The notes: generated by a model from the letters alone, not told the origin. A DNA stretch of 64,000 nucleotides from Drosophila miranda (GCF_003369915.1 NC_046674.1:930001-994000); one strand, 5' to 3'; numbered from the stretch's first letter, positions 25,801-38,803 are shown. Numbers and translations are program-made.

Positions 25801-28800
25801 AGGATCGACGAGTACCTGGAGGCGAACGGCTTCAGGGAGAGCTACAGCTGCCGCCTGCCGGGGGCCCTGGTGGCCGCGACCTCGACGAGCGTGGTGCTGG
25901 TGGCCTTCTACTACGTCCACTTCCTGAGCGGCATCGGGGCCAGGCGGCAGTGCGTCCTGATGCTGGTCTACAGCCTGCAGATGCTCTACTCGGGCGTGTT
26001 CGCCGTCTATCTGCGCACCGTCCTCAAGAGCCTGGCCCTGCGCATCGAGTTCCTCAACCGGCGGCTGGACGAGTTCACGCGCCAGGAGGGCCCCGGCGGG
26101 CGGAGGAGCGACCGCGAGAACTGGCGCGAGCTGAGCAACCTGATCGAGGTGTTCTGCAAGCTGCGCTACATCACGGAGAACATGAACTCCGTGGCCGGCG
26201 TGGGGCTGCTGTTCTTCTTCGGCTTCGCCTTCTACACGGTCACGAACCAGAGCTACCTGGCCTTCTCCACGCTGACCGCCAGGTCGTCCAGCGAGCACCC
26301 GGACTTGGCCGACACCATGGGCCTGTCCTGCGCCTGGGTCCTGGCCGAGGCCGTAACCATGGCCGTCATCTGCAGCTCCTGCGACTGCCTGGCCTCGGCG
26401 GCCAACACCACGTCCCAGATCCTGGCCCGCGTCTACGGCAAGAGCAAGGAGTTCCAGAACATCATCGACAAGTTCCTCACCAAAAGCATCAAGCAGGAGG
26501 TGCAGTTCACGGCCTACGGCTTCTTCGCCATCGACAACTCAACGCTCTTCAAGATCTTCTCGGCCGTCACCACGTATCTGGTCATCTTGGTGCAGTTCAA
26601 GCAGCTGGAGGACTCCAAGGTGGAGGAGGTTGAGGTGTGAATCAATAAAGAAAATAAGCGAGAGCTGCTATTTCTGGTGCCAGCTCCTGGGGAAACAAAC
26701 ATTGCATTGCGTAGATCCCATGAAATCATGAGAAGCGGCAGCAGTTTGCCCAAGGAGGCAGGGAGGCAAGGCGGGGCAAGGGGCCCGAGTCACTCGAGCG
26801 TGCAACGAAGATGAAGTGCCAGCCAAACTAATGAAAGAACTTTGAAATAGGCGTCAGCCAGGGAGATATGGGGGCCGAAATGGCCCAGCCAGACGATAAG
26901 ATTCATTGAAGTTTGCCGACGCGTCGTCCTTCCTTCCGTTCCATTCCATTCCATTCCGTTCCATTCCGTTCCTGGGCAATAATCAAGCGAATTGTCGCCT
27001 CGCCTGTCATAATGTTTGAATAGTCAAAAGTTTGGCAAGTCCTTTTGCCGGGAATGTATTCCCTGAGAAAAGGACGGACTTGGGACACTTGTCCGGCCGG
27101 CCCCTCTCTATGGGGCTGCCTTCGACCCGATTGAACTGGGTTCCTTCTCTTTTCCCATTTTATGATTGAACAAACTTTGGCAGTTGCGATTGGCAATCGG
27201 GGCCAAAGGGCGAGTGGGGGCGGGGGGCAGGGGGCAGAGGACCAGTTTAATTATGCCAGGCTCAACTTTTCACTAAGAACTTGTCAAATAGCTCTCAACT
27301 TGTCGGCCCGGCTAGCCGGACACTCAATCCGGGCAGCAGATCACTGCCGGAGTCGGCAGAAATCCGCCAGGATAACTGATGGTCGTGTGGAAGCCCTGCC
27401 GGCGCGCTTTTGTTTATTTGCCTTTCGCAAATTGTTAATTAAATTTCTGCCCCCTGCCCCCTGCCCCTACCACCAGGGGCCGCCCCATCTGGCCTGGGCT
27501 TCGGCTCCGGCCTATAAAAGGGGCTTAACTATTTTTCGAAAATTATTCTTCTTATTTTTTTTTTTTATTATTAATTCCATTTTTGCAGCCGCGGCGAATC
27601 TTTCGCTTCTTCTTCGTCGTCTTGCGAATTTTTTCTCTGGCTCTTCTTTGGCTCCTGCGACGCGAAAAACAAAGAGAAAACTTTTTGCATAGTTTCGGGA
27701 TCCGAGCTGGGATCGACTTTGCCGTTAGTTTATTACGCCATTGTTGCTGTTGTTTTTCTTTTCTTTCTTTCATTATTGTTGCTTACTTACGAGCATTTCG
27801 CATTTCGCATTTCGCCGGGCTATTGTCTACGAGCTTCTTCTGGTAATATTTTTCTTTCAGCTCCGCCCGGAGCCGCCTCCAACGCCTTCAACGCCTCCAA
27901 CGCCCCGTCCTGCACGGCCCTGCCCGTCCCGGGGACTCGGCCCGGCAGATAATTCTACGGCTTTGTTTAGCGGGCGCGCGAGTCCCCTCCGCACCGCCTA
28001 AGTGGATCACGCACCCACACCACCCACACACGGCACCCCACCCACCAGCACACAGCGCCACACAGCGCCACACAGGGCCGGCGATACAAAGCCCCATCCG
28101 GCGGACACGAAAGAGGTTTGGGACTCGGCATTTTCGTTGAATGGAATACAATTTTCTGTGCATTTGATTACAAAAGGGATTCGTGTGCTTAACCGGAGGC
28201 ACAATGCGGGCGGGTGGAGGGAGGAGGGTGCATGTCCTTTTGTGGCCCGCTCCTTGCAGGACTACGCCTCGTCGTCTTGTCCGGGGCTTCTTGTGTCCAC
28301 AGATTGCCCAAAAATAAATAAGGGAAAGTCGTGCCGGGATTATTTGGGGCAGCCCTGTGTCTTTCGAGGGCTTGCTGCGGCCAGAACAAGTGAGATTAGT
28401 GATTGGTGGAGCGCCTGGGCGCTGATGAGTTCCTTTGAGCTTGAATTATCCCTCTGGCCGGTCTGTAAGAAGTCCCTACCCGCAGAGGGGGTCATCTGTG
28501 ATCCCAGGAACAGGGATTCCCCAATCTGCTGAGACTCGAAAGTGGCACGAGCTCTACAAAATCGACAATACTCGTGGTATTATGTGTGCATGAAGCGGTT
28601 TGGAATGGCAAGTGATTACTTGCCCCCTCGCCTCCCTCCAGCAGGCCCCGAAATGTTGATAAATGATCGCCCCACCCCCCCTCCTTCGGACCCAACAAAC
28701 AAGCAATGTCGGTGGCAGCTCCCTGCCACCATGCCACCATGCCACGCGAGATGCCAACGCATCAATAGTCGATTTGGCTCCCTATTTGCTAACCCCCCCC

Positions 28801-31800
28801 CCGCATAGGAGCCCACTACAAATGGAATTTATTATGCTTCACCCGATTTGTGTCCTCTCGCTGCAATTTATCTTCCATAAACATTTATCTGCGCATTTGA
28901 CTGTGACCCGACCCGCCAGCCAAGGATCGCTAAGCAGCTGAATCATGGTCGCCCGGGCAGGATTTATGGCGGCGCTGCGAGTAGAACAAAAGATCCCCAG
29001 AACTGAGCAGATTCACCGTTCCATAAATAGATCTGGAAAATCAATCATTGGACGTACTGTGGAATCAATAACGAGCATTGTCGGAGTCCATATATGCGCC
29101 TAGATATATCGAACATCAGCGTTCAAGTGCGGATCCGGACAGAGCCAAAGAAAGAGCCAAAGACAGAGCCAAAGACGGAGCCAAAGACAGAGCCAAAGAC
29201 AGAGCCAAAGACAGAGCCAGAGACAGAGCCAAAGACTGAGCCAAAGACAGAGCCAAAGCCAAAGACAGAGCCAGAAATGGTGTGGATGCGGCTGCGGCTT
29301 GTTACGAATCTCATTTCGTATGCGGATGGATTTTAAGAAAATTAAAATTTATTGCCCCTGGAAAGCCTTTGGCTCCTTTTCATAATTTCAGCACCCAACC
29401 CCCAGGACCCTGGCTGGCTCTGGTCTCGTCTCTCGATGTACATGCCGCAGTGGACCAGTTGGTCCCACTGCCATTCCCACTGCCCCTTCCACTCCCCCTC
29501 CCATTTGCTCGTTCCTTCCACTGCAGGAGCAAATCCATTCATTCATATTTATGCCACACAAAGAGCAAAAGTTTTATGCCACTTCTTCGACGTCGACATT
29601 TGTTTTTCTCACAAATTTATTGGCAGTCGGCCATCGGGAAAGGGGAATCGGTGAACAGGTTGGGGGCGGGGCAGGCAACGTGACATATTTTATAAAAACG
29701 TATAATGCTCGCAATATTGCAAAAGAATCACACAATGGTGGGATGGTAGGGGGGAAGGGGAGGGGAGTGGCATGGGGCGAGGGGCGAGGGAGAGGGAGAG
29801 GGATGGGCGTGCGTGCTGTCAGGATTGGATCGGATCCCTTATCAAAACATACGCAATGCTGTCATTATAATAAAATTCCAGCTCAACGAAATAAATATCT
29901 GAGGCATTCGAATGCGGGGAGTCTCCGTGTACAGTGAGCACCAGCAGGAATGAACTATCGATGGCCATCCCTGGAGAAGTGCACTCGTATTCGTAGTCGG
30001 ATTCGTATTCGTATGAAGTGCTCACACAAAGTAATTATGAAAACCACTTGCAAATGTGCCCCACACCCCACACCCCACACACACACACATCTCCCCCTAT
30101 CTCGGTGTATTTACTTTTGTAAGTAACTGTTTGCAAGTGTTTGGGCAACACGGAGCTCGGAATGGGAGCCACAGAACAACAGCCAACAAGTTTGCCCCAC
30201 ACGAGAGTCGCTGCTCGTGCGAGTCATTATAAGTTACGCTAATCAACTTGAACGTGCGGCATGATGGGGGGGGGTGGGGGTGGTGGGGGCGTGGCAGTGG
30301 CTGTGGCTGTGCCTGGCAACCGGATGGCAGGCAGACGACACCGGTGCTTCTGTGGCGGGCAGAAGAGTGTTGAAGAAAGGACAGAGGAAATGACAATTCA
30401 AATTAAAGGCACCAGCCGTCGAGGGGTGGAGAAGCAGAGTAAATCGGGGGGGTGGGGGGACGTAGGAGAGCACTGTGGCAGGCAGGCAGGCCACGCCCCT
30501 CAACCGCCACCGCCACCGCCCTTCCTTTGCATTGCCACTTAACATGAAATTAATTATGAAACTTTTGTGCACAATTTTGTTGAACGAGTTGAAAAGTCTT
30601 CTTCAATGCTGCCGCCGGCAGAGGCAGAGGCGCAGGCACAGGCGACGCCAATGGGGGAGGGGCAGCAGCAGTGGAAGGGGAAGGGGAAACACGTACTAAG
30701 TATGTGGCCGGTAAAAAAGTAAACGCGCCCCGGCATGGAGCATGAAGCATGGAGCATGGGGCATGAGAAATTAAGTACACGCCACGTGGGCCACAAGTCT
30801 GCCGAGGACAGGCGATGCCTCCTTTGGCTACCGACTTTGTCTGTATCTATGTGTGTTTGTGTGTGTGTGTTGCCACAGCAAACACCGCAACGCAAAGAGC
30901 AGCATCAGCAGAGCAGCGACAGCGACAGCGACAGCGGGGAGTGCAACTAAGCGTGTCCGTTCTTGTCGCCGGAAATGAGCAAAAAGACACCAAAACCAGG
31001 CCCACGAACAGTCGATCGATGCTTCTGGAAGGCTGGAGAGCACTCTTGGAGGCATTTCTTGGATAAATGTTTGCGGAATCAGTAAGGAAGAACTCCAGGC
31101 ATTACAGTTTCCAGTTTCCAGATGGTGTTCCACCAATCCCTCTGAAATTATCCATTTATTGGGGGGCGCAATCCCCGTCAGCAGCCACATTCGTCATCCG
31201 ACTGTGCTTTTTGTGGAGGAGGCTGCAATTAGGCGGCGACGCGGCGGCAGACGCTTCGGCGGCAACCGGAAACAAGCCCAAATAAGTATGCAATGAACTT
31301 TTTCTGCGCCCTCGACAAGGAAACTTTTGCCAGCCCCACTCCCCGCCGACACCCCCCACCGACGGCCTGACATGTAAGTTGTTTTACTTGAAATTTTAAT
31401 TATGATTTAATGCTGGAATACGGAAATAATTTGCGGCAACAACTTTCGCGCAGGGAGGATGCAACGCGCGCCGCCTGAGTAATTTCCATTTCATGGGCCG
31501 GCAATTGCGGCTGCTACTTGTACAGTGGTGCAGTTGGTGCACGCCCCTCGGAGAGGCAGAGGAAACCATACACTTGGGCACATACGATACTCTCTGCTCC
31601 CTCAGCCGGCTCATAATCGGACTATTTCCGACATTAGGCTCCAACCCGTACTCGTACTCGTCTGGATTACTTACCAGGCTAAAGGTGTGCCTGCGGCTGG
31701 GGGCCGGGGCCGTATTAGCCTTAAAGTGAATTATTGGCATGGCATGTCTTTGCTGTACGAAAACTAATTGGATTAATTTTCACAAATTTCCTGCCTGTTG

Positions 31801-32764
31801 TGGCCATCTGTGCTGGCTGTTTGTTGGTAGCTTAAACCCAAATAAAACTCCAGTCCCCGGCCCCAATTGATACCCTTTGGTGGCTGACCTTTGCTCCCGT
31901 TCAGGGCCCGTATATGCCCCAAATATATGCCTATGCACGTCCGACCCGTACGGACAGTGCATCGTAAAACTATATTTATTTGTTCTTTATTTACAACATA
32001 AACCATTTGCGGCAACTGAATGAATTACCCACAATGTGCCACAATGCCACACGCCACACACACACACACACAGACACATACGTGTCGGTTTTTTACGCGT
32101 ATTGTAGTCCGTCCGTCCATTTACATTTCTTCTCATCTTTTCCGCTGGCAACATTTTGATGCACCTCCGCCTCCGCCCCCGCCCCCACCTCTGCCCCAAA
32201 CAAATGTTTATTGCCGAGCGAAGAAAAATCGGAAAAACTCTCGAGAGAAGAAACCACACATAAAACTAAGCTGCTGACAGATTTTATTGTGCGAGATGAC
32301 TCTTCGACATCGACCCAACGGGCGCACCCAAGTGGGTGGGGTGGGGTGGGGAGGGGACACACACACACACACATACATTCCCAGCTTGTCGATTTTTGAT
32401 TTAAATTAAACGTAAAAATGCCAAATATTCGATGTGCAAACGGGGATGTGCATACATATGTGGGCTGGAGGGCTCCTCTGTGGTCTTGCTGGAGGACCAG
32501 CTGTCCAGTCAGTAGAGGGAATCGTATGGTATATATCTCTAGGTGATACTCACAGTGCTTGCTCTTCTCAGCCGCCACCTGGCTGTGCGGCATCCTGGCG
32601 AGAATGGCAAAGAGCATCAGCAGCATTAGCAGCCATTTGGGACTGCCCGATGCCGGTGCCGCCGTCCTTCGTCGGGCGACCTCCGCTGGGCCGCCGCCAT
32701 CAGCTCCCGCGCCATTGGGGCCCGCGGGTGGCCCCGGCCCACACGATGTGGGCATTAACAGCAT
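11492..32764 (-). CDS. CG32432: Single-pass membrane protein with CUB and LDL-receptor class A domains
   Basis: Five coding exons read on the minus strand: 32554-32764, 16587-16810, 12205-12349, 12017-12139 and 11492-11949. All splice phases agree and give 386 residues. Order: signal peptide (hydrophobic [15 protein letters not shown]), CUB domain with four cysteines (in LCKNH, LDCII, LDCND, ISCRN), LDLa module ([20 protein letters not shown] then GDNSDES calcium box), one transmembrane helix ([19 protein letters not shown]), then a cytoplasmic tail. This layout is shared with Neto/LEV-10-type receptor auxiliary proteins, so a role in receptor clustering is inference. The symbol rests on fit and on Gr77a being its neighbour. 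The first coding intron of 15.7 kb holds two other genes. A second frame at the 3' end could give another tail (see findings). The first in-frame ATG, 32762-32764, was chosen; M4 is an alternative. Confidence 0.8.
12500..12543. repeat. (TCG)n trinucleotide repeat
   Basis: About ten perfect TCG units followed by decayed copies. It gives poly-Asp or poly-Val frames that have no gene context. Confidence 0.85.
13811..13845. repeat. (CCCATG)n hexanucleotide repeat
   Basis: Five to six head-to-tail copies of CCCATG inside the intron. Confidence 0.85.
15534..15559. repeat. (CGTA)n self-complementary repeat
   Basis: Six copies of CGTA. Because the unit is its own reverse complement, the tract is a perfect palindrome able to form a hairpin. 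Confidence 0.85.
16811..19146. other. Left part of the large intron, upstream of the nested E2 gene
   Basis: No gene recognised. Short tracts only: CGCCAG repeats at 17514-17530, TAG repeats at 18197-18220 and GGGGATGGGGACG-like repeats at 18428-18465. Confidence 0.55.
19147..19809 (+). CDS. Ubiquitin-conjugating enzyme E2, UBE2K/Ubc4-like paralogue with UBA domain
   Basis: Two exons, 19147-19362 and 19429-19809, with a 66-base GT-AG intron after ESPPK-type residue 72, encode 198 residues (UBE2K proteins have about 200). The UBC fold spans residues 1-155: [10 protein letters not shown], the HPN motif at 81-83 and catalytic Cys92 in GTICPDIL, the same position as in UBE2K. A UBA domain follows ([20 protein letters not shown] and [12 protein letters not shown]). 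Such E2s build K48-linked ubiquitin chains. It is clearly diverged from the highly conserved fly Ubc4: the Leu after the catalytic Cys is Pro, and FVTGT replaces the usual SVTGA. I therefore call it a diverged paralogue with the catalytic residue intact. It is nested in an intron of the opposite-strand CUB/LDLa gene. Confidence 0.88.
21095..21404 (+). CDS. Possible two-exon short ORF, 28 codons
   Basis: ATG at 21095-21097; exon 1 ends at 21143 with ACAG|GTGAGTCC, and exon 2 begins at 21367 after GTTTTTCAG. The joined frame reads [16 protein letters not shown] then [12 protein letters not shown] and stops at 21402-21404. Both splice sites are strong, and the phases join. It is short, so chance cannot be excluded. 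No function is proposed. Confidence 0.25.
24395..24435. repeat. (CCAGGT)n hexanucleotide repeat
   Basis: Head-to-tail CCAGGT and CCGGGT copies, about seven units. Confidence 0.8.
25459..26640 (+). CDS. Gr77a: Gr77a, gustatory receptor
   Basis: A 393-residue seven-transmembrane insect chemoreceptor. The family signature is at the C-terminus, [10 protein letters not shown], preceded by a hydrophobic seventh helix; earlier helices include [34 protein letters not shown] and [14 protein letters not shown]. Insect gustatory receptors are ligand-gated channels with an intracellular N-terminus; the ligand here is unknown. The start at 25459 ([18 protein letters not shown]) was chosen because the 66 codons upstream in the same frame look non-coding. 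The gene is intronless and very G/C-rich at third positions. An AATAAA lies only four bases after the stop (26644-26649). It is nested on the opposite strand in the intron of the CUB/LDLa gene; the family and neighbourhood support the Gr77a name. Confidence 0.88.
   Translation: MKILDDIRAMALPTQVCGLLPFFSGENEENFRLGRWGRWYGRGVAALLLVSSALLCQDVLFASQEYRLVASSLGDTEEINRTIETLFCICSYTMMVLSSVHNGSKHWGTLRDVARIDEYLEANGFRESYSCRLPGALVAATSTSVVLVAFYYVHFLSGIGARRQCVLMLVYSLQMLYSGVFAVYLRTVLKSLALRIEFLNRRLDEFTRQEGPGGRRSDRENWRELSNLIEVFCKLRYITENMNSVAGVGLLFFFGFAFYTVTNQSYLAFSTLTARSSSEHPDLADTMGLSCAWVLAEAVTMAVICSSCDCLASAANTTSQILARVYGKSKEFQNIIDKFLTKSIKQEVQFTAYGFFAIDNSTLFKIFSAVTTYLVILVQFKQLEDSKVEEVEV
26641..32553. other. Right part of the large intron, no gene recognised
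   Basis: Only simple sequence is seen: CCATTCCGTT repeats near 26937-26970, a 12-base minisatellite at 29138-29275, [19 protein letters not shown] tracts near 29755-29805, and (CA)n tracts. Open frames in this interval have no codon bias. Confidence 0.55.
29138..29275. repeat. 12-base minisatellite, unit AAAGACAGAGCC
   Basis: About eleven copies of AAAGACAGAGCC and variants. In the + strand it keeps a frame of Thr-Glu-Pro-Lys repeats, but there is no gene around it. Confidence 0.85.
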
Positions 32765-33520
32765 CCTCTGCGCTTCCTCTGCGGTGGCACAATTTTCGCG
32801 GTTCCACCGATTCCGCTGCCGCTGCCGCAGCCGCTGCCGCTGCTGATGTTTGTGGCCGAAAAGTTTGCTCTGCTTTTGTTCCCCTTAGTCCGTCATTCTT
32901 CGGCAATTAGGAGCTTTCATTTATGAATTTTCTCCTCCTCGCTGGAGCGGCTGTCTCCTCATTTCGCGCGATGGACATTAACGGATTTTATCCTCGTTCC
33001 AATTTCGTTCTGCAAACAAAAAGACGAATTAGACCAAATTGAGTTCCAAGAGAGGGGGAGAGCAGCTTGCCGCTGGCAAACAGTGGGCGATGACAGTTTG
33101 TGGTCTGCTAGAGTCATGTATTTTGTAAAGGATAGCAAAAGGATAGTGGGAGAAGAGAAAGGAGCCTCCAAGGGAGCCTCCTCTATCCTCAGAGTTCCAT
33201 ATTCTTGGGGGATCCCCCTCTGTTCTCTGGAGGGGAGGAATAAACAAAATGAATTATTACGCATACGACCCGTGGTGCGGTTTATCAGTGAAGCGCAGCC
33301 ACGTGTGAGTCCGAGCGGCCAGCCAGCCCGCCGCAGGCTTGGCTCCACTCCAACTCCATCAGAAGGGGAGCTGCGTTCCCTCTAGTCGCTAGTCGCCCCA
33401 TGTCCTGCGACATAATAATGCAACATACAACAGCACATGCATCAAGCACCCAAGTGCGAGCTGGGGACCGGACCCGGGCACCGTCTCCCACACATACGCT
33501 GTGCCTCCCAGCTAAGGAGC

Positions 33521-33559
33521 CAGAGGCAGAGGCAGAGGCAGAGGCAGAGGCAGAGGCAG
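33521..33559. repeat. (GGCAGA)n hexanucleotide repeat
   Basis: Six to seven perfect copies of GGCAGA. Confidence 0.85.
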
Positions 33560-35281
33560 TGCTCCAATTTCGTGTTTAATTAAATCTGATTATAGCTTTT
33601 CACTTTGTCCTCTTTGTAGTCCACTTATTCTCTGCGCCTGGCACTTCCCCACGAGCCCCACGAAGTATGTACATAGGGACGCAGAGACCTACATACATAT
33701 GGATGTACATATAGTGGCGTGTATTCCATAAGAATTGATATCTCTGGGTACATTTTCCTTGATTTTCCAAATGCACCCACCACCAGATAAATTTGTAGGG
33801 ACATCGAAGGATGACGGCTTTCCATAAGCTGGATTGATGGAGGAGCGGGCAGGCCCTGTTCTCGACTCATCTCAGAAGGATGTTCTTGATCTTCGAAGGG
33901 ACTTTCCAACGACAACGACAACTCGCAAAGTGCTGGACATGAAAAGCAGTCCCTCCCTCGACAAACAGATTCTGGGGAAGCCTTTGGCAAACAGGCAAAA
34001 GATTTTACCGTTTTCCCAGAAGATGGTCATTGACATGCGATTTGCTCTTCAGGACACACACACATACAGATGTATGTATGTACATGTGTATTTACTCGTA
34101 TGTACATATGTCTATCCCCAAAGCCTGTTGTGCATTTCCGCATTTCCATGGTTGTTATTCTTCTCTTCTCTGGTTTTCTGTTGTTGTTATTGTCGACGCC
34201 ACCGCCGCCATGGCAACCCGATTTTTCCGGCTCGTGAAAGGACATTAGAAAATATATATTTTCTCGCCCCCATTCGGTGTGGCTCTTCCAGGAAATAACA
34301 AGTAAACTTTACGCCTTGATTGCTCTCTAATTTCACAATTTGCACAACTCGAATCTGGGAGGATAATTTTCGACGGGAATGGGGATGGGCAGGGGCTTGA
34401 AATACGGCTCTCGTTATGCGCCTTCTTCCGTAGCTCTAATGAGGAACGGAACGGAACGGAATGGAGTGGGCAGGGGAGGGGGCCGGGGAAGCCGCATAAA
34501 TTACAAACACAACTAAAAGAACAGACCAGTCGCAGTTGCAGCCACAAAAGGAGGCAGGATGGCGGGGTGGCCAGCGATAGTGTGTCCGAAGTGGCGACAA
34601 AAAACTAGACGACTTACAATTAATGGCCCTGTGGGGTTTCATCACCGAACCGCTTGGGGGGGGGCGCACTCTCTCCACACTCGTGTGGATTTGTGTTCTG
34701 CTTGATTTGCCTTTTGTCGCGATCGCATTGTCCGAAAGGGGCACACAGCAGAGACAGTGGAGACACATTAGTGATGAAAGCAGGGACACGCATTGCCTGG
34801 GATGCGACTCCACTCAGATGGCGGTCTGATACAACAAATGGTTGAACAAAGAGCTCCCTCCCAGCACTAGAAAGGCTTTCAGTTGGTTTTCATAATGCTT
34901 TAGAGGCTACCAATGGCCACCGTCACGGGTACATTATCGATTCTACTCTACTCGTTTTGCTGATGAATCAAACTCAATATCTCTGTCAGCCATCTGGAAG
35001 CCAACCCATCGCCCCATCGCCTCCAACGGGCAGGACGATGAATTTGTGGCATAAACACATATGCACACGGGTGCACAATAAATATTTATGTACCCGTATG
35101 GAACGATAATGATTGTCCACAGGGTGGACAGGGTGCAGAGGGAGGAACTCTTTGGTTTGCCGCGTTAAAAGCTCGAGAAACGCTCGCTTTGGATTACCGG
35201 GGACTACTCCAAGGACTGCCAAGGTGTGCGGCACGGGAAGCTCTTTGTTCTGTCTGGGGGAGCATTCCGAAAGCACCCACA

Positions 35282-35316
35282 TGTCTGGGTGTCTGGGTGT
35301 CTGGGTGTCTGGGTGT
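35282..35316. repeat. (TGTCTGGG)n octanucleotide repeat
   Basis: Four near-perfect copies. The same unit recurs twice at 35703-35722, so it occurs at two nearby sites. Confidence 0.8.
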
Positions 35317-38300
35317 GTGGGGGAAGGGGGGCGGGTGTGTGCGTGCCTTTGCGTGCACAATGCAAATGTATTAACTGCAGGACGTTAAAAACAAAAGAAA
35401 TTACTTTATGCCTGCAGACTACGAGCTCTGCAAAAGAGGGAAGGGATTTTTCCCTTTTTTTCGGATTTGCCTGCTCTGCTCTGCTCTGCTCCCCATATGC
35501 TTGCCGTGTCCGCACTCGCGTCTGACTCACGTCTGCACCGGGCACGTCCATTTGTCTGCCGAGTACTGAACGGAACTGAGCTGCCAACAGCCACAACAGC
35601 CCCAAGCCCCACGGCCAGGACAGGACAGACCAGGACAGGGACAGGGACAGGGACAGGAGTACGAATACGAGTATATGTGTGTGGTTTTGTGGGTGGATTG
35701 CTGGGTGTCTGGGTGTCTGGGTAGGTGAGTGCTCCCTCGTGTTCCCTGGGCGAATGAGTTATTTCTCGGTGATAGACAAGAGGGGAGGCGGTGGCGGAGG
35801 CGGAGGCGGAGGACTACGGGTGTTTGTATTTTTAAGCCATTTTCCGCTGCATTTACTCCGGTTCTCCTACTTCGATGAGGTGTCGGTTTATTGATTCAGA
35901 TACATTTTCCATTCTTGTGTGCTGATGTGGCGGTAAAGAGGCGGGGGGGGAACGGCTGCCAAATTGGTAATAATGATTAATAAACTTTATTTCTCTAGAT
36001 GGGGAGATTAATATTTTCCTATTTTCTCTATTCCTCTGGGAAATCTCTTAGGATGACGAATGAAAACAAGACCCAGTCTTTGGACTATTCCTCATATGAA
36101 ATGTTCTTGTACTACGAGTATTCCCACATAGAATTGCTATCCTTATTGCCTTAGGCAGCCCCGGAAAGTGCCAAATCATGGGATTCCTATGGGATAGGAT
36201 TGCGATGACGGAATGGGAAATCGAGAATGAAGGATGAGGGATGGAGGATGGAGGATGTGGGCGGGGGGGGCTTTAAGTGCAAGTGTTGACACGAAAACCC
36301 AACGACTGACAGCTGAGTCGGTCCCAAGACGGACGCAACGATGACTGGAGCAATCGGAGGGCGGCGAGCAAATACGAAAAATCAAAGCCCCGTCGTCGAT
36401 TTGCCTTTTGGGCAAATCCCTGTGGCAGATTAATAGGCGGGGCGATACCCCAACTCCCCGCTCCAGGACCAACCGCAATCCCAATCAAATTTATTTATTT
36501 ATTTTTATGTTTTTGCTGCTGTGGCAGCTTCCTCATTTGTGCGTCAGACCCGTCAAGTCGTGTTTTCTATCGAAAAGGGAGATCTGGGAGCTGGGGCTCT
36601 GGCGCTGGACGCACGAAAGGGTCGAGGTCATGCTAATGATTAATACGCATGGCAGTGCGGCCTCCCCCCACCCCCCTCCCCCCAGCACCACCGATTGGCG
36701 TGTCCAGCGGCAGTGGCAGAGATGTACTTCTCGTATTTGCACGGGTCTCCCATGTGACGATGATGGGGGAGGCGGGCAATAGAGGAGCGGGGAGCTAATG
36801 GAGTGCGGACAAAAATAAATCACCTGTCGAGATGCTCTGCTCTGTGCGTTGAAGCATCTGCGAGTACTCGTACGGTAGGGTCGAAAATATATATGTAAAT
36901 TAGAAAATGCTAAACTGAAATGTGGTGCAGGGCAGGGGCAGGGCAGGGGCAGGGGCGGGAGGAGGGAGGATGGATGGAAGCAGAACGAAACGGAATACTC
37001 CATTGCCACACTTCCTGACCCTGGCTACGGCTACAACTACGACTACGGCTACGACTACGGAGAAGGCCACATATTCATTTTGGTGCTGGCACACACTCGT
37101 ACACAAAAGTGTGTCTGTGTGTTTGTGTGTGTTGTGCGTGACACTACTTTTACACACTCGCACGATGGTATGTACTCCTGCAAATGCGCACACACCCACA
37201 CACACACACACGCGAAGGACCTTCGGCATCGACAACTACGCCTAGCGGGGGCAAGTGCAAGCGAGACGACACGCTTAACAGCGCAACTAATGCTCTCGCT
37301 GGTGAGAGAGAAGCAGAGCGAGAGAGAGAGAGAGAGACAAAGAGAGAGCAGCTCACTGCGATACTCGCTGGTAGTACTCGCAGGCGTAAAAATGTGTAAA
37401 ACGCAACTTGACGACCGACTAGGCTCCCGGCTACGGTTCTCAGTGCTCGCTCTGATGAATGAGATTAACCGTTACAGTGGCACACGACACATGACACACA
37501 CAGACCCACACACACACACACACACGTACGAAGTGCCGGTGTGGACGAAATCAACCCCCTGGCACACGGCGGGCACAGTGCTCGTCGCGACAAATGACTG
37601 CAAATGACCTCAGCGAGGAACAGCAGCAACCCCCGAGCCCAGCCGAGTCGCCGACGCACTTGCTGCTCCTGCCACCACTCTGTGCTGTACGGTGCTGTGC
37701 CGTGCCTATGCGATGCCTCTCACTCGCTGCTTTTCCCCCTCACTTTACGACACACCGTGCCTGTATTTATTATGCGCACTGTTGTTGTTCCTGCCGCACT
37801 GATATTTTATGTGTGCCGTCCAAAGAGGGGCGGCTGTCGCGGCTTGTTAGCCACCCTTGCCGCTATCTCTGGACTCGATCGAATCCCTAATCACCCAGCC
37901 CCGAGCGGATGCAGCCCCGTGTACGTTTTGTACTCACACAAACGGCGCGCCAGGGTGGCGGAGCCGCCTATCAAAGTCGCCTATTATTACTCATTCACCA
38001 ACAAAAAAAACTCCGTTTACTGCTCTTCCACCAGAAACAACTCTGTTTATTGCTCGTTCACAAAAACAAAAAAATGTGCACCGATCTCATGCACTTTTGA
38101 ATACTCACAAAGTGTTCAAAACTCACAAGTTATTCACACTTTGCCTCACTTATTCACGGTTCGGATCGGGTCGGAACGGAACGAAACGGAGCGGAGCGGA
38201 ACAAACGAAACGAACGGCGCGACGACTAAAAAGGGTCTGCAAACATCCGCTGCCAGCACTCGCCGGTCGTGCGAATGCGATTATTTCAGCGTCTCGACTC

Positions 38301-38775
38301 TCGTCGGAGCTAACATTTAGCCAATTCTACTCGCTGCGCTGCGGAGCCGTCGAGTGGGCAGCCCTCTGTTAAGGTTATCGATTGCAAGCTGTGTGCGAGC
38401 GGGACGGCTCTACTGGGCTCCAGGTGGGGATGCTGGGTGGAAGGTGGCAGGCAACATGTCTCCTTGAAGCCACTTTCCCACGAAAACCGAGTAAATTCTA
38501 GAGCTCGTACACTACAAGCGGCGCTCGACTTCGATTGACAACACCGTCAGCCACAGTTGGCGATATTTGGCCCTTTGGCTGATCCTTGGGCACACGATAA
38601 TCAGAGATATTCTATGCGAAATCGGAACGGACTCGACCCGGAGCGGAGCTAAAAAGAACTGAAGCCCTTGCCGGTGCCTTCGGGGGTAGAAAGCGTGGCC
38701 ATGCAACCAACCCACAATCAACCACCAATAGAGCGACATTCCGGGCAGGGAACCCCTATGTTCGCTCACGTTTCC

Positions 38776-38803
38776 GCTCTCTCTCTCTCTCTCTCTCTCT
38801 CTC
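38776..38803. repeat. (CT)n dinucleotide repeat
   Basis: Uninterrupted CT run of about 28 bases. GAGA-type tracts are frequent in Drosophila promoters. Confidence 0.85.

Noticed and set aside
25381..26633. Long open frames of 305 and 356 codons over Gr77a on the other strand or frame
   Set aside because: They arise from the extreme third-position G/C of Gr77a. They are Gly/Ala/Arg-rich without domains.
29094..29336. Thr-Glu-Pro-Lys repeat protein
   Set aside because: Encoded only by the 12-base minisatellite, with no start context, flanking coding sequence or conserved domain.
37594..38372. Overlapping plus-strand frames of 98-238 codons
   Set aside because: No third-position bias and no domain; Cys/Leu/His-rich from CT- and CA-rich DNA. 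More likely leader or promoter DNA of the minus-strand gene.
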